A stretch of 64,000 nt of DNA. Origin: Leishmania martiniquensis (taxonomy: Eukaryota > Euglenozoa > Kinetoplastea > Trypanosomatida > Trypanosomatidae). Positions 9,928 to 19,490 of the stretch are shown here, piece after piece. A program made the translations under genes and the position numbers. Numbering within the stretch: the stretch's first letter is position 1; the number at the start of each line of letters is the position of its first letter. The notes beneath the pieces are model-generated. The model was not told the DNA's origin, searched no databases, and saw nothing but the letters and a program-made list of their open reading frames with translations. The stretch covers positions 99,501-163,500 of the forward strand of contig NC_090155.1 of NCBI RefSeq assembly GCF_017916325.1, written 5' to 3'.

Positions 9928-10530
9928 GGGTGTGCCCCCCCTGTCGCGCTCATTTTCTGTTTTACGTGATTGATCCTGCCGATGCCGGCGCGTTCGATAC
10001 TCAGCTCATCCCCTGCCCTCCTTTCCCCCCTTTTCCCCTCCCCCCTCCCACGCTTTGTACTCATCTGTCGACGGTGTACCCGAAGAGGGCCCCCACTTAT
10101 GCTTCGTCCTTTTTGTTTTTAGACCTTCCTTCCTCTCAACGCGCTGTGCCACTGATGTTTGGCCGACTGAATGCGGGAGTGGGGTGGGTGGGCGGGCCAT
10201 TCTACGGTTGATCTCTCCGTCTCCACGTGTCTACGTGTGTGATGAGACAAGGCAGACGATCTGCTCCGCTTCTTCGCTTCGCACCATAGCTTCCCCTCCA
10301 CGACCGCTTTTCACTCTCGTTGTTGATGCCTCGAGCAGCTCCTCCGCCCTCCGCCCCGCCCTTGCTAGCCCCTCTCTGTTTCCCTTGGCCAGCTGTGTGG
10401 CTGTGGCGCTTGCGCATCTCTTCTCCCCCCTCTCTCTCGCAACCGAGCAGTAACTCAGTCAGTGATTCGTGATTGTTTTTTTTTTCTTCTCTGTACATTC
10501 AGGACAGCAGCCTTATCGGGGCTCCTTTCG

Positions 10531-10957
10531 GCCTGTCGCAGGCCCACCCCCTCGCCCGCCGCGAAGCAGCGCTCGACACGCGGCACAGCCATGCGCCGCC
10601 TCTGCCTCAGGCTCGGCTCACCACCCCGACCTCGCAGGTAGCCTCGCAGTCACTCCCGTTGCGCTGGCCAGCATGTGGTGCGTCCCCCTCCGGGGCGGCT
10701 CAGGCGTCCCTCACGAGTAGGCGGTGTGAGAGCCGGGCAGCATACGCTCGAGTCGCTCGGACGCCACGCCATGCAGGACTTGGCAGCCGGCGTCAGTAGC
10801 GGTGAGTCCCTCGGACCTCCCTGCGTCGCAGGCACCTGCCCCGGTGCCCCCCACGAGAAGCGGCTCGGCATTGAGAGGGATGAGGAAGCTACTTGTCTTC
10901 CTTCCACACGGAGTGGGAACTATGCCTGTGAGATCCCCCACACGGAGATGTCCTCCG
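10531..10957 (-). mobile_element. SIDER-like dispersed retroposon remnant, copy B (inverted)
   Basis: The reverse complement of 10561-10957 matches copy A 3034-3430 base for base by eye (397 bp). At its other end (10531-10560) it carries the ~30 bp also found in copy C (29400-29431, one mismatch) that is partly deleted in copy A. It therefore keeps the fuller form. Orientation is opposite to copies A and C. Family assignment to SIDER2 is inferred from size, dispersal, location in untranslated spacer and host group. Confidence 0.72.
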
Positions 10958-11987
10958 GTGTGTGTGTGCGTGAGGGGGAAAGGCCTCAGGCGGACGCACG
11001 AGGAAGGAATGACAGCACAGCAGTCGGTGCATTTTTTCCATCTCACTTTCGTTTGGCTTCTCCCATTATCCGACTGGCGAAGATGTTTAATTATCACACC
11101 CGTCCCTGCTGCGGGTTGTCTCGCTGTTGGGTTCTCTTTCCTTCGCTGTCTTTACCTACTTGCATGGAACGTGTCTCCGAGTCTGGCGCTCCACCGCACG
11201 CGACTGGGCAAGTGCTGCATGGGTGCAGCTGTGTGTCCCATGCACCCACATGCACCATTAGAAGTGGGCGCTTGCTCTTTGCCTAGTGGGCACTTCCAGA
11301 CCTCTCGATATGGGGCACGTGGGCGACTAGTGGATAAGGGAAAGATTGAGCTATCACGCCGTGGTAAAAGATAGCGCTGAACGCGGCCATGGCACCGGAG
11401 CACACGCGGGCAAACGGCGCTTGAGCAGAGGGGCTTGAGAAACACTCGCATCAAAAAATGGGTACTCCGCTGGTACGTGTATATGGCCTCTGCGCCGCAG
11501 GCGCCTGAGGCTCTTAGTTTTCTGTACAGCCCAGAGGAGTACTGTAGAGGATATAAGGGGGAGTGGAGGAGGAGGAAGACTGATGCTCTCGCGACGCCTC
11601 ATCCATGCCGAGAGTGAAGGACCTGACCGATCCCCTTCTCCCTCCCCTTCGCTCTGCCGCCTGCTCGCTTTTTCGACAGCGTCACAAACGCACTGCATGC
11701 CCCCAACTTCTGTACCTTTTCACCTCTCCGTTTCATCTCTGCAATACCCTTCTCTCTCTCTCTTACGTTACCTCCTCCCCTCTCGCCCTGCCCCTACCCC
11801 TGCCCACCTCCACACTCACTTCCGCACTCCTCTGTCGGTGTGCCTACACGTACCAGTGTATTGTATAACTTCATCTATCCTCGGTTGCGTGCCCGCTTTC
11901 GCACCACTTTGTCCCTCTGTCCATCAGATCGCACTCTCGCTGCCGCACTCCCTGCCCGTCACTTCGGCGTGTGAAGGTGCGAAGACG

Positions 11988-12005
11988 CACACACACACAC
12001 ACACA
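11988..12005. repeat. CA microsatellite
   Basis: A (CA)n run of about nine units lies in the presumed 5'UTR of the 84-residue gene. Confidence 0.8.
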
Positions 12006-12034
12006 AACAAGCAAAGGAGGAGGCGGAAGGGGCA

Positions 12035-12289
12035 ATGCTGCACCGCTCTCATGTGATGCGCGGCGGCTTCTCGCAGGAGGCCTTTCACCGAATGACCAAA
12101 TACATCACTTCTCGCAACCCGAATGAAAAGTACCTGCGCACCGGGCACATTGTTCTCGAGACACTGAAGCGCTACCACGCGTACATTATGGCAGTTGTTC
12201 TGATCAGCGCCTTCACCGTGTACGACCACCGCCGGCACCCGGAGAAGATGCCGGGTGCTGCGCATGATGGCCGCTCCCTGGTCCTGTAA
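12035..12289 (+). CDS. Small single-span membrane protein, conserved-looking hypothetical
   Basis: The protein has 84 residues from the ATG at 12035. A basic, helix-prone N-terminal half (KYITSRNPNEKYLRTGHIV) leads into one hydrophobic segment at about residues 50-62 (AYIMAVVLISAFTVY). A short polar, basic tail with DHRRHPEKMP follows. No family is recognised. Size, topology and charge resemble accessory subunits of trypanosomatid mitochondrial respiratory complexes, but this is only an analogy. Support for a real gene: start-to-stop fit, normal amino-acid composition (not the Pro/Ser/Arg-rich look of spacer ORFs), a pyrimidine tract with AG at 11926-11927 upstream, and + strand orientation. 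Confidence 0.7.
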   Translation: MLHRSHVMRGGFSQEAFHRMTKYITSRNPNEKYLRTGHIVLETLKRYHAYIMAVVLISAFTVYDHRRHPEKMPGAAHDGRSLVL

Positions 12290-12999
12290 GAAGGTGGCTC
12301 GTGACGGAGTGCTCTGCCGCTTGACACACTGCAGCTTCTTTTCGTTATGAAATGTGCGTCAGCTGCGCTCGAATGTTGAACGCAGGTCGCCAAAGCGAGA
12401 GCTTGAGCTTGCCGCGTGTACCTGACGCCAGATTTCTTTCCCCTCTCTCCTCTCGCTCCCTGCGTGACAGCTGAACTCGTTGCTCGTGAGGGGGGGAGGC
12501 TGTGCGCCTCTCGATATGTCTGTGTGGTTGTGCGGATGTGCGTCTTGGTGCGTGCGCGTTTTCTGGCGGACTTCTTCCTTTCTCAGAGGCGCATCTTCAT
12601 GCTATCATCTCAGAGAAACAAACAAAGGACAAAATTGAGGCGGATAGCGCGGGCACTTACAGTGCCGTACATTATGTGGCCTTGAATAGAAATGTGGGAG
12701 GAGGAGAGCGTGCATGGCGGCAGTGGTAGCGAACGGCGCGGGTATTGCTGGCTCCTTACCCTTCTCGCTCGCTCTCTCTCTCCCTTCCTCTCGCAGAGGA
12801 CACGCATGCGCCAAGGGAAGTCTGCCGCTTGTGCGTACTTCTACGCGTCGACGTCATCTTTCGAGTTCTCTCCCGCTTTTCTTCCCCATGACCAAGCGCC
12901 AACACCCGCGCATTGGCCTATACACCCAGCGAAGCTCTGAGACGTTCTCCTTGCCGATCGAACACCACCTCTTTAAAACGGCGATTGCCCTGACATATC
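12290..12999. other. Intergenic spacer with strong candidate splice acceptor
   Basis: No gene is seen. A CT-rich tract at about 12754-12792 ends in CGCAG at 12792-12796, the best acceptor for the following LRR gene. Confidence 0.5.
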
Positions 13000-15090
13000 A
13001 TGCAGCGCCGCCGCACGCCAGTAGAAGCTCCGCGTGGTGCGCCGTCGCAGAGCCTGCGACCACCGCTGCAGAATTCTCCCGGGTCAGGTGCAAGGCGAGT
13101 TCCGCGTAACGGCAACCCTGCAAAGACTCAGGCATCCAGCGCGATCCAGCTGACGCCGGTGCAGCAGATGGAGGCCAAGGCTGCGCGTGATGCGGTTCTC
13201 AGGGCCATGGCGAAGAGCTCTCCGCAGACGGCAAAAAAGTTCGTGGAGTCGATATCGCTTGATATTGATGTAGAGACCACACGACAGCTGCTGTTGAGTA
13301 AGAAAGGGTTTGCTGCCCTTCCGTCACCAATTGGGACCCTATGCCGTCAGCTGTGGAAACTGGACGTCTCGGGAAACGATCTGACAGACCTCAGCCCCTT
13401 ATCCACGCTGCAACATCTTTCGAACCTGAATGTCGCACACAACCGTCGGCTTGTCTCGCTGAAGGGTCTCTCCGGGACCTGCCTCTCCGTTCTGAACATC
13501 TCTTTCTGCGCGGTTGAATCGCTGGAGGGGCTCGAGCACACCGCGCTCACCCTGCGCACCCTCATCGCCAACGACAACCGCTTGCAGCTTCGCTCTCCGC
13601 TCCTCGACGCCGTCGCGGTGGCTGGCGCCGAGGCTGCGGTGGACGTGGAAGCTCTCCGTGAACACTTGCCAGAGTCCTTGCGTAAGAGTGATGGCAACCG
13701 CGACGCGGGCCTGCACGCGGTGGCGCGGCGGAACTACGCGATTTTCTCCACCTTCCAGGAGTGTGAGACGATCGTACTATCCCGCAACAAGCACCTCTGC
13801 GAGCACTTTCCCACCTGGAGTGCAGAGGAAGTGGCGGCGGCGTGCGGTGAAGTTCCAGATCGCGCGAGTGCTGCGGCGGGCGACGAGGCTAGCGGCGAGG
13901 TGGCCAACGACACTACCCCCATGCCCGCTGGCGGCGATGACGACTCCGAGAACGGTGAGGAGACGTGCCGTGCCCCTACGGCTCAGCGACGTATCCATGG
14001 AGAGAAGACTTCACCCTCAGCTGGTCGGTCGGCCTCAACCAGCACTGCGGGCGCTCGCGACGCTCTCGATGACTCACCAGAGATGGCAACGTACAAGGAA
14101 CGGCGCCGTGCGTTGGCCATGGCGCACCCCCTCTCAGTATTTGAGAGGCTGTCACGGCTGAGGAAGCTGTCGCTGAGCGGCTGTGATCTGCATTCGCTGC
14201 CAGCGCGGTGGTTCCTGCCGATGCTCACGGAACTGCGCCTCGCACAGAACTACCTTACTTCTCTTCAGCCGGACGGCGTCATTTTGCGCTCTCTGCACAT
14301 CCTCGACATCAGCAATAACCTCTTCGCGTCGGTGGTGTCCCTGCGCCGGTGTCGCTACCTGGAGCAGCTGAACGTGCGCGGCAACCCGCTCATCGAGGAG
14401 GGCGCTGCGCAGGACAAGACAGCGGGCCTAGTGATGAATGAGCCCATCTCTTACTTGACGGTGACAACCCCTTCCTCAGGCACTGGCGCAGTACCCATCG
14501 CGGTGCAGCAGCGCGTCCGTCGCTTCTTTCCCAATATGAAGTTGTTGGATGGACAGCCCCTAATGACAGTGGAGCAGGTGCGCGCCGCCTACAAGCAGGG
14601 GAGCGCGCAATTATTGGCTAAGGAGGCAACGTCGGCTGAGAGGAGCGACCGGGACGGCCCACATGTCGTTGACACTGCCCATGAGACGCACGATGCCGTT
14701 AGCGATGCTCCTGCTGACCCAGATGATAGCGAGGGAGGCAGTGCTAACGGCGACGCATCAAACTTAAAAGCCACGGCGCGCGCCACGATGCGATCCCCTG
14801 CCCGGAAAGCACGTCGTGTCGACCCTGCCGTCATCGCTGCTGAGGCAGATGAAATGGACGTCGTCGTGGAAGCGCCGGCGTCCGTGGTCAAGGTTGCCCA
14901 CGCGCCGATCGTGCGGCGGGAGCGTGTGCTGCTGCGCCCTGGCGCCACTTCTGCAGCAGATAATAACGCGACAGCGGCGGGGCAGAAGCGAAAAGGCAGC
15001 AAGGCTCCGCGATCACCGGCTGCTGTTGTTTGCGGGCAGGCGGCCGTCGCCAAGCTTCTGCAGCAGAGCCGCATCAAGACAGCGTGGTAG
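13000..15090 (+). CDS. Leucine-rich-repeat protein (SDS22-like repeats)
   Basis: The protein has 696 residues. The N-terminus is basic and Pro-rich. LRR block 1 (about residues 115-195) has 22-residue SDS22-type units such as LWKLDVSGNDLTDL, LSNLNVAHNRRLVSL and LSVLNISFCAVESLEGL. A ~190-residue acidic Ala/Ser/Asp-rich insertion follows, then LRR block 2 (about 383-470: LRKLSLSGCDLHSLP, LTELRLAQNYLTSL, LHILDISNNLF, LEQLNVRGNP). An LRR-cap-like MKLLDGQPL lies near residue 513. The C-terminal 170 residues are disordered and basic. Such proteins act as binding scaffolds, and in trypanosomatids many are flagellar or nuclear. There is no catalytic domain or transmembrane segment. Function is unknown. 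Confidence 0.9.
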   Translation: MQRRRTPVEAPRGAPSQSLRPPLQNSPGSGARRVPRNGNPAKTQASSAIQLTPVQQMEAKAARDAVLRAMAKSSPQTAKKFVESISLDIDVETTRQLLLSKKGFAALPSPIGTLCRQLWKLDVSGNDLTDLSPLSTLQHLSNLNVAHNRRLVSLKGLSGTCLSVLNISFCAVESLEGLEHTALTLRTLIANDNRLQLRSPLLDAVAVAGAEAAVDVEALREHLPESLRKSDGNRDAGLHAVARRNYAIFSTFQECETIVLSRNKHLCEHFPTWSAEEVAAACGEVPDRASAAAGDEASGEVANDTTPMPAGGDDDSENGEETCRAPTAQRRIHGEKTSPSAGRSASTSTAGARDALDDSPEMATYKERRRALAMAHPLSVFERLSRLRKLSLSGCDLHSLPARWFLPMLTELRLAQNYLTSLQPDGVILRSLHILDISNNLFASVVSLRRCRYLEQLNVRGNPLIEEGAAQDKTAGLVMNEPISYLTVTTPSSGTGAVPIAVQQRVRRFFPNMKLLDGQPLMTVEQVRAAYKQGSAQLLAKEATSAERSDRDGPHVVDTAHETHDAVSDAPADPDDSEGGSANGDASNLKATARATMRSPARKARRVDPAVIAAEADEMDVVVEAPASVVKVAHAPIVRRERVLLRPGATSAADNNATAAGQKRKGSKAPRSPAAVVCGQAAVAKLLQQSRIKTAW

Positions 15091-15874
15091 TAGCGCTCTA
15101 GCTGCGCATTTCGGCTTTGCAGCGGCTTGCCCGACATATTGCCACGAGTGGACGTACACTCACACCCGCCCCCACATCCTCTGTAAAGTCACTGCGTCGA
15201 ACGAGTAACCGCCTTGCATAAGGGGCAGCGCAGAACGCACGCACGCGCACACACAAACGCAAAAACGCTGAATCTTTTGATTGGACATCGGCTAATAGCG
15301 TCCCTTACCCCTCTCTGTTGACGGTGCGCGTACCGATGTGCCGGAACGCAGGGCGTCCCTGCGGGAGTGTGTCTGTCTGTCGTATCACCTACGTCTTGAC
15401 TCTCCTCGTCCTGCATCCTCCTCCCTCCCCTCCTCCTTCGCTTTCTCGTTGATAATCGCGTGATTTGCCACCGTCACCCCCGCCCAAACGCGTACTCCCG
15501 CCTACTCGATTACGAGCTTCGCTTTCTGTGCATCGCCACGTCTCCTGAGGGTCAGGAGCCGATGCATGAAAACGAGACCGATACAAACGCACGCGCATAG
15601 ACACAGCGAAAGGGTGAGGGCGGCGCTCACGCCAGACGTCTGCCTGCGCGAAGCACGTTGCCGACCCAGGAGGAACTCTTCATTCTTTTTTTCCCGCTCA
15701 CAACCAGCCAGTAGCGCACCGCTTCTCAAGTTCCGACGAAGGAGAGGGGGGAGGGGGACGGGCACTGGTACGACTAGCTCACGGGGAGACGACGGTGAGG
15801 CTGGCCGCCTCCTTCCCGTTATTTCCTAGCGGCACCTACTCTGCTTCCTGGCCATCGTTTGCTGGCGGGCCTTC
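15091..15874. other. Intergenic spacer
   Basis: No gene is seen. Pyrimidine tracts lie at about 15411-15453 and 15680-15700. The latter is followed by AG at 15706-15707, a plausible acceptor for the next gene. Confidence 0.45.
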
Positions 15875-16855
15875 ATGTTTGAGGAGGCGCTCCGGCAAGC
15901 GCCGCGGGAGGAGCTCGTAGAGCACATTCGACTCCAGCGAGAGCTGATTCAGCGCCTTCACCGGCGTGTCCTCGAACTAGAGAGCACCCTGGAGAGTGCG
16001 TACACGTGCCCAAGCGCCGGTGATGGGGCGTCTGGTGCAGATGGCTGCCAAGCGGCACTTTCTGAACAGCAACGCGACGTGTTTTCCAGCGACGCTTGCC
16101 ATGGCGCATCGCCTCCGATGAACGGGCAAGGCGTAAACAGGGCGCCTGACGGCGTGCTGCCGGCAGCGAAGGGGGCGACTCTTCTAGGAACACATCGCGA
16201 AACGTCACTGAGCCTCAGCGAACGTTGGCCAACCGACAGCCACGGAGCAATCGCATCACTGGAGCCGCGCCGTCAACTTTCGCGCTTTTACACAGAAGAG
16301 AGGGCACTATCGGCCTTTGCGCGCTTGCCGTCGTCATCTCAGCGACAAACGGGAGCGCGCTTGGCGACGACAACGCCTACCAGTCCCACTGATGATGCAA
16401 CTCCTGCACCGATACCCCCAAGGCGGCCGGTGACTCGTGCTCCTGATATCTCTACTGGGCTGACCTCGTCATTGGTAGACCATCCCACGGTGTTGGAGGG
16501 GATCAAGGAGATCAACTACGTGCTTGCCGCCCACCGAGCTGGTCGTCCAGCTCTGCCGCTACCAGTAGTGGAGGAGCTGGAGGACATTCGTACGAGGCTG
16601 CTTCGTGGCTTCAAGCAGACTCACATAATGAGTGGTGGAGGCGACGGAGAGGCACAGGGGGTGGCGTCAGCTGTGTGCCAGGCCTACGGAGCACTGCCAA
16701 AAGGTGTGGAGGCGGTCCTTGGCGACGGCCGATCAGATCTCTCGCTGGGGCGCTGTGTGGATGACGTCAGCGGTATGAGTCGTGTGCGTCCACGATGGAT
16801 CTCGCCGGACTCATCGAGGGTCGTCTACGGAACACCTTCTCATCCTTACCAGTAG
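15875..16855 (+). CDS. Hypothetical protein with N-terminal short coiled coil
   Basis: The protein has 326 residues and no recognised family. Residues ~8-45 form an amphipathic Leu/Glu/Arg-rich helix (ELVEHIRLQRELIQRLHRRV, then LELESTLES) typical of a short leucine-zipper-like coil. A long Ser/Thr/Ala/Pro-rich disordered stretch follows. A second compact, probably helical segment is at about 205-250 (VLEGIKEINYVLAAHRAG, ELEDIRTRLLRGFKQTH). The tail is disordered. No signal peptide or transmembrane span is seen. The ordered ends with a disordered middle suggest an adaptor, but no function can be assigned. Confidence 0.78.
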   Translation: MFEEALRQAPREELVEHIRLQRELIQRLHRRVLELESTLESAYTCPSAGDGASGADGCQAALSEQQRDVFSSDACHGASPPMNGQGVNRAPDGVLPAAKGATLLGTHRETSLSLSERWPTDSHGAIASLEPRRQLSRFYTEERALSAFARLPSSSQRQTGARLATTTPTSPTDDATPAPIPPRRPVTRAPDISTGLTSSLVDHPTVLEGIKEINYVLAAHRAGRPALPLPVVEELEDIRTRLLRGFKQTHIMSGGGDGEAQGVASAVCQAYGALPKGVEAVLGDGRSDLSLGRCVDDVSGMSRVRPRWISPDSSRVVYGTPSHPYQ

Positions 16856-17735
16856 CACTCCGCCCGGATAGCAGTGAGGGGAAGCAGAGGGGAGAGAGGG
16901 AGGGTGTGGCAGCACCTCACTCTGTGCTGCTCGCTCATTACCCCGCTTGCGGCTAATGCCGCCGCCCTCCCTCGTTTCCTCTCTCCCTCTCTCCGCCACC
17001 GCTTCAGGTGCACTCAGGCCCGCACTACTTTCATCTGCCGGTGCCTCCCTTTGGGGCGAGCCATGCGTGAGAGAAGCCGCAGGGGTCACAAATGCGCGCG
17101 AACGAAAAGGGGAGGGGGAAAGGGGTGCCTTCGCTCGCCCCCCCTCTGTCTTCAATTCTTTCCCCATCGCTTCTGCCAGCAATGCCAGAAGAGACGCAGC
17201 AGCGCCGTATGTGTGCGAGCGGTCTCCGTGTGGCGTGCCTCTTGGTTTAGACGCTGCAACCCAGTTATGGACACAGGCGCATGCATCGGTACAAATGCGT
17301 GAGGAGGGTATCCCCGCGTGCAGCTGCTGCAAGAGCCGTGCAACTATCGCTTGCTTTGAAACTTCCCTCCTTCCCCTCGGCACCCCATTCCCCCCTCAAC
17401 TCTTCCCTTTTTGTGGCCCCCTCCACACACACATATATATATATACCCGACTCTTCCCGGGTACTAAGCGCCAGTACTTGCATTCACCCATTCGTCTGCG
17501 AGCGAGAGCGAGAGCGAGAGAAGGGGAGGGGGCACAACTGTCGTTAAAACGTTGTGCGTGTGCATGTATTCGTTGCCGCCTGCCCATCGCGCCGAACAGT
17601 CACACACACCTGATTTGTGTGCTGCGACAGACGGAGTGAGCAGCGCAAGTTGCGCCTTGGCAACTGCTCGCCCGCACCCACGCCCTCTTCTCCCCTCCCC
17701 TTCGATCCAAATCGTCGGTGCTCTCACCGTAGTAA
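16856..17735. other. Intergenic spacer with CA/TA microsatellite
   Basis: No gene is seen. A strong CT-rich tract (about 16965-17003) ends in TTCAG at 17003-17007. A CA-TA microsatellite lies at 17424-17445. CT-rich sequence at about 17686-17726 is followed by AG at 17731-17732. Confidence 0.5.
17424..17445. repeat. CA/TA microsatellite
   Basis: A (CA)n run passes directly into a (TA)n run in the spacer before the RING gene. Confidence 0.8.
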
Positions 17736-18908
17736 ATGCAGTTCGTGTTTGTTGTGAAAGGCCGCGGTGTGGCGTTGCCGCAGACGCTGACTGCCGACCG
17801 ACTCTTTGTTTCGGCGTCCCGAGAGACGGCCTACCGCTCTCGCCATGCGCGGGACTGGGGCAAGAGGAAATACAACATTGCTGCCCCTACGCCAGGCTCG
17901 CCGCTGCAAATATCGGGCTCCCGACTGAGAGACCTCTGTTGGGGGGAGTCGCCGCTGTCCTCCACAATGTCGATGGAGCGAGAGGATCTCACATTTAACT
18001 GCGTCATGGTACAGACACCATACGCTGCTCGTGCCTCCGACGGAGGTATTGAGCTGGCGCCGCTGCGTGTGATTGCCGCTGATGCCCTCGAGCACATCTT
18101 CTTCAATGTCAGCGAGGACCTCTTGCAAGATGGTCGTCTGGTTGTCTTTACATATGCAGATAATCTACTGCACGTCAGCATCGACGCCGGCGTCTGGGCA
18201 GAGAGCCAAGTGGGAGCTGTCGGTGCCAGCTCAGGCGTCGCTGCCGGTGTTGGTGACGGTGGTACAGGGGCTTCTGGCAATGTCAGCGGCCTCGCCGCTG
18301 AGTGGGCCTCCAACGAGGGCTCCTCTCTCAACGCGGACGGCGGGGCTGCTGCGGGGGTGGCTAAGCGACCACGCTGCGCCGAGCGCGTGTGTAGTGAGGA
18401 GGAGCCCAATCGGGTGTCCCGCCGCTGTGACTCGCCGCACTCGTTGCTCAGTAAGGAGCAGGTGCTGGCTGTCGTGCCGTCTGCTGTGAGCGGCGACGAC
18501 ATCAAAGAGCTGAATGAACTCATTGATGAAGGCAAATTGTCGACCCTTGACGCGAGCCTGACCGACTTCTTCTGCGGCCAGTGCTTTCATCTCCCGCTGT
18601 TGACGCTGACCATGTCGTGCTGTGGGGCGGTGCTGTGCCAGCGCTGTGCACCGACGCCACCAACGGTGGAAGGGGTGTCGGCGACAGATCGCGCGTGCCC
18701 TGTCTGCGGGGAAGAGCCGCTCGATCCACCGATAAGCCACCTGTCACGCGATACCAAGGTGGCAAAACTGGTCAAAGAGCTGAAGGTGCTCTACTTGCCT
18801 CAGCTCCGCGCACTTCGTGAGTCACGGCAGGTCTCGGCGCATCCATCGACGCCTTCCACGCCGCCGTTCCTGCTATCCAATGCGCCAGTGCTGGGGCCGC
18901 CGCATTGA
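17736..18908 (+). CDS. RING-type zinc-finger protein, RBBP6/Mpe1-like RING
   Basis: The protein has 390 residues from the ATG at 17736. The N-terminal ~150 residues are structured-looking but unrecognised (begins MQFVFVVKGRG). A Gly/Ala/Ser-rich linker follows (about 155-220). The RING lies at about residues 278-325 with spacing C-x2-C-x11-CCG-x3-C-x2-C, ending in CPVC. It is followed by the helix DTKVAKLVKELKVLYL. That spacing, the CCG motif and the following helix match the RING of RBBP6/Mpe1-type proteins (mRNA 3'-end processing factor, E3 ligase), but no clear N-terminal ubiquitin-like DWNN domain or zinc knuckle is seen. An E3 ubiquitin ligase activity is a reasonable family inference. 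The specific RBBP6/Mpe1 assignment is tentative. Confidence 0.82.
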   Translation: MQFVFVVKGRGVALPQTLTADRLFVSASRETAYRSRHARDWGKRKYNIAAPTPGSPLQISGSRLRDLCWGESPLSSTMSMEREDLTFNCVMVQTPYAARASDGGIELAPLRVIAADALEHIFFNVSEDLLQDGRLVVFTYADNLLHVSIDAGVWAESQVGAVGASSGVAAGVGDGGTGASGNVSGLAAEWASNEGSSLNADGGAAAGVAKRPRCAERVCSEEEPNRVSRRCDSPHSLLSKEQVLAVVPSAVSGDDIKELNELIDEGKLSTLDASLTDFFCGQCFHLPLLTLTMSCCGAVLCQRCAPTPPTVEGVSATDRACPVCGEEPLDPPISHLSRDTKVAKLVKELKVLYLPQLRALRESRQVSAHPSTPSTPPFLLSNAPVLGPPH

Positions 18909-19490
18909 GCGCCAGTTGACTCGATATACAGGGGAAAAAAGGCGCACAGCGTGCAGGTAAACGCGGATATATATGCGTGCGCATCTGTACACACACAGAA
19001 CCGATACATAGACACACCACCGCTCCAGGTAGACATGCGGAGATGAGCCCCTCTGCGATGGTTGTCTCATGTGAGGCAACACCCACACTAGTGTGACCCT
19101 ATTGTTGATCGCCTCGCGCCACCGTATCTCTGTGGAGGGTGTCTGCGCTGCATCCTGCAGCCGCGTTGGTCATCGATGGATGACACGCTTCTGCTAAAAT
19201 GCGTACAACGCTCTGACACACGTTTTACTGCACTGCCATGATCAACTGCCCAATGTCCAACCTGTGCGGCCATGATGCATGCGGCCTTTCATATATATAT
19301 ATATAGCACTTCCTCCATTTCCCCTCAGTTGACTGTCGCAACGGGCCTCAGATGACTTATCGCTCCACCGCTGCCCTTCTCTTAGCGCGCCTGGCCGCCG
19401 TTGCAGTGACAGCGCTTCCCTCAACTGGTATTCACATTTTCTGTAGGCGCTATTGGATTCAGCCACGGGCACACACCTACGCCAATCCTA
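18909..19490. other. Intergenic spacer
   Basis: No gene is seen. A TA microsatellite lies at 19291-19304. The tract CTTCCTCCATTTCCCCTCAG ends at 19328, a good acceptor for the acetyltransferase gene. Confidence 0.5.

Larger units (their letters stand above)
8943..12034. other. 3.1 kb gene-free spacer containing SIDER-like copy B
   Basis: No convincing gene is seen. It holds many CT-rich tracts, an AT/GT microsatellite (9894-9927), the inverted element copy B (10531-10957), and further CT-rich sequence (11625-11860). An AG at 11926-11927 is a plausible acceptor for the 84-residue gene. ORFs here are short, low-complexity, or come from the repeated element. Confidence 0.55.

Noticed and set aside
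10675..11286. 203-codon ORF in the spacer
   Set aside because: Its first part is the dispersed element, and the same peptide appears from copies A and C in various frames; it is not a gene.
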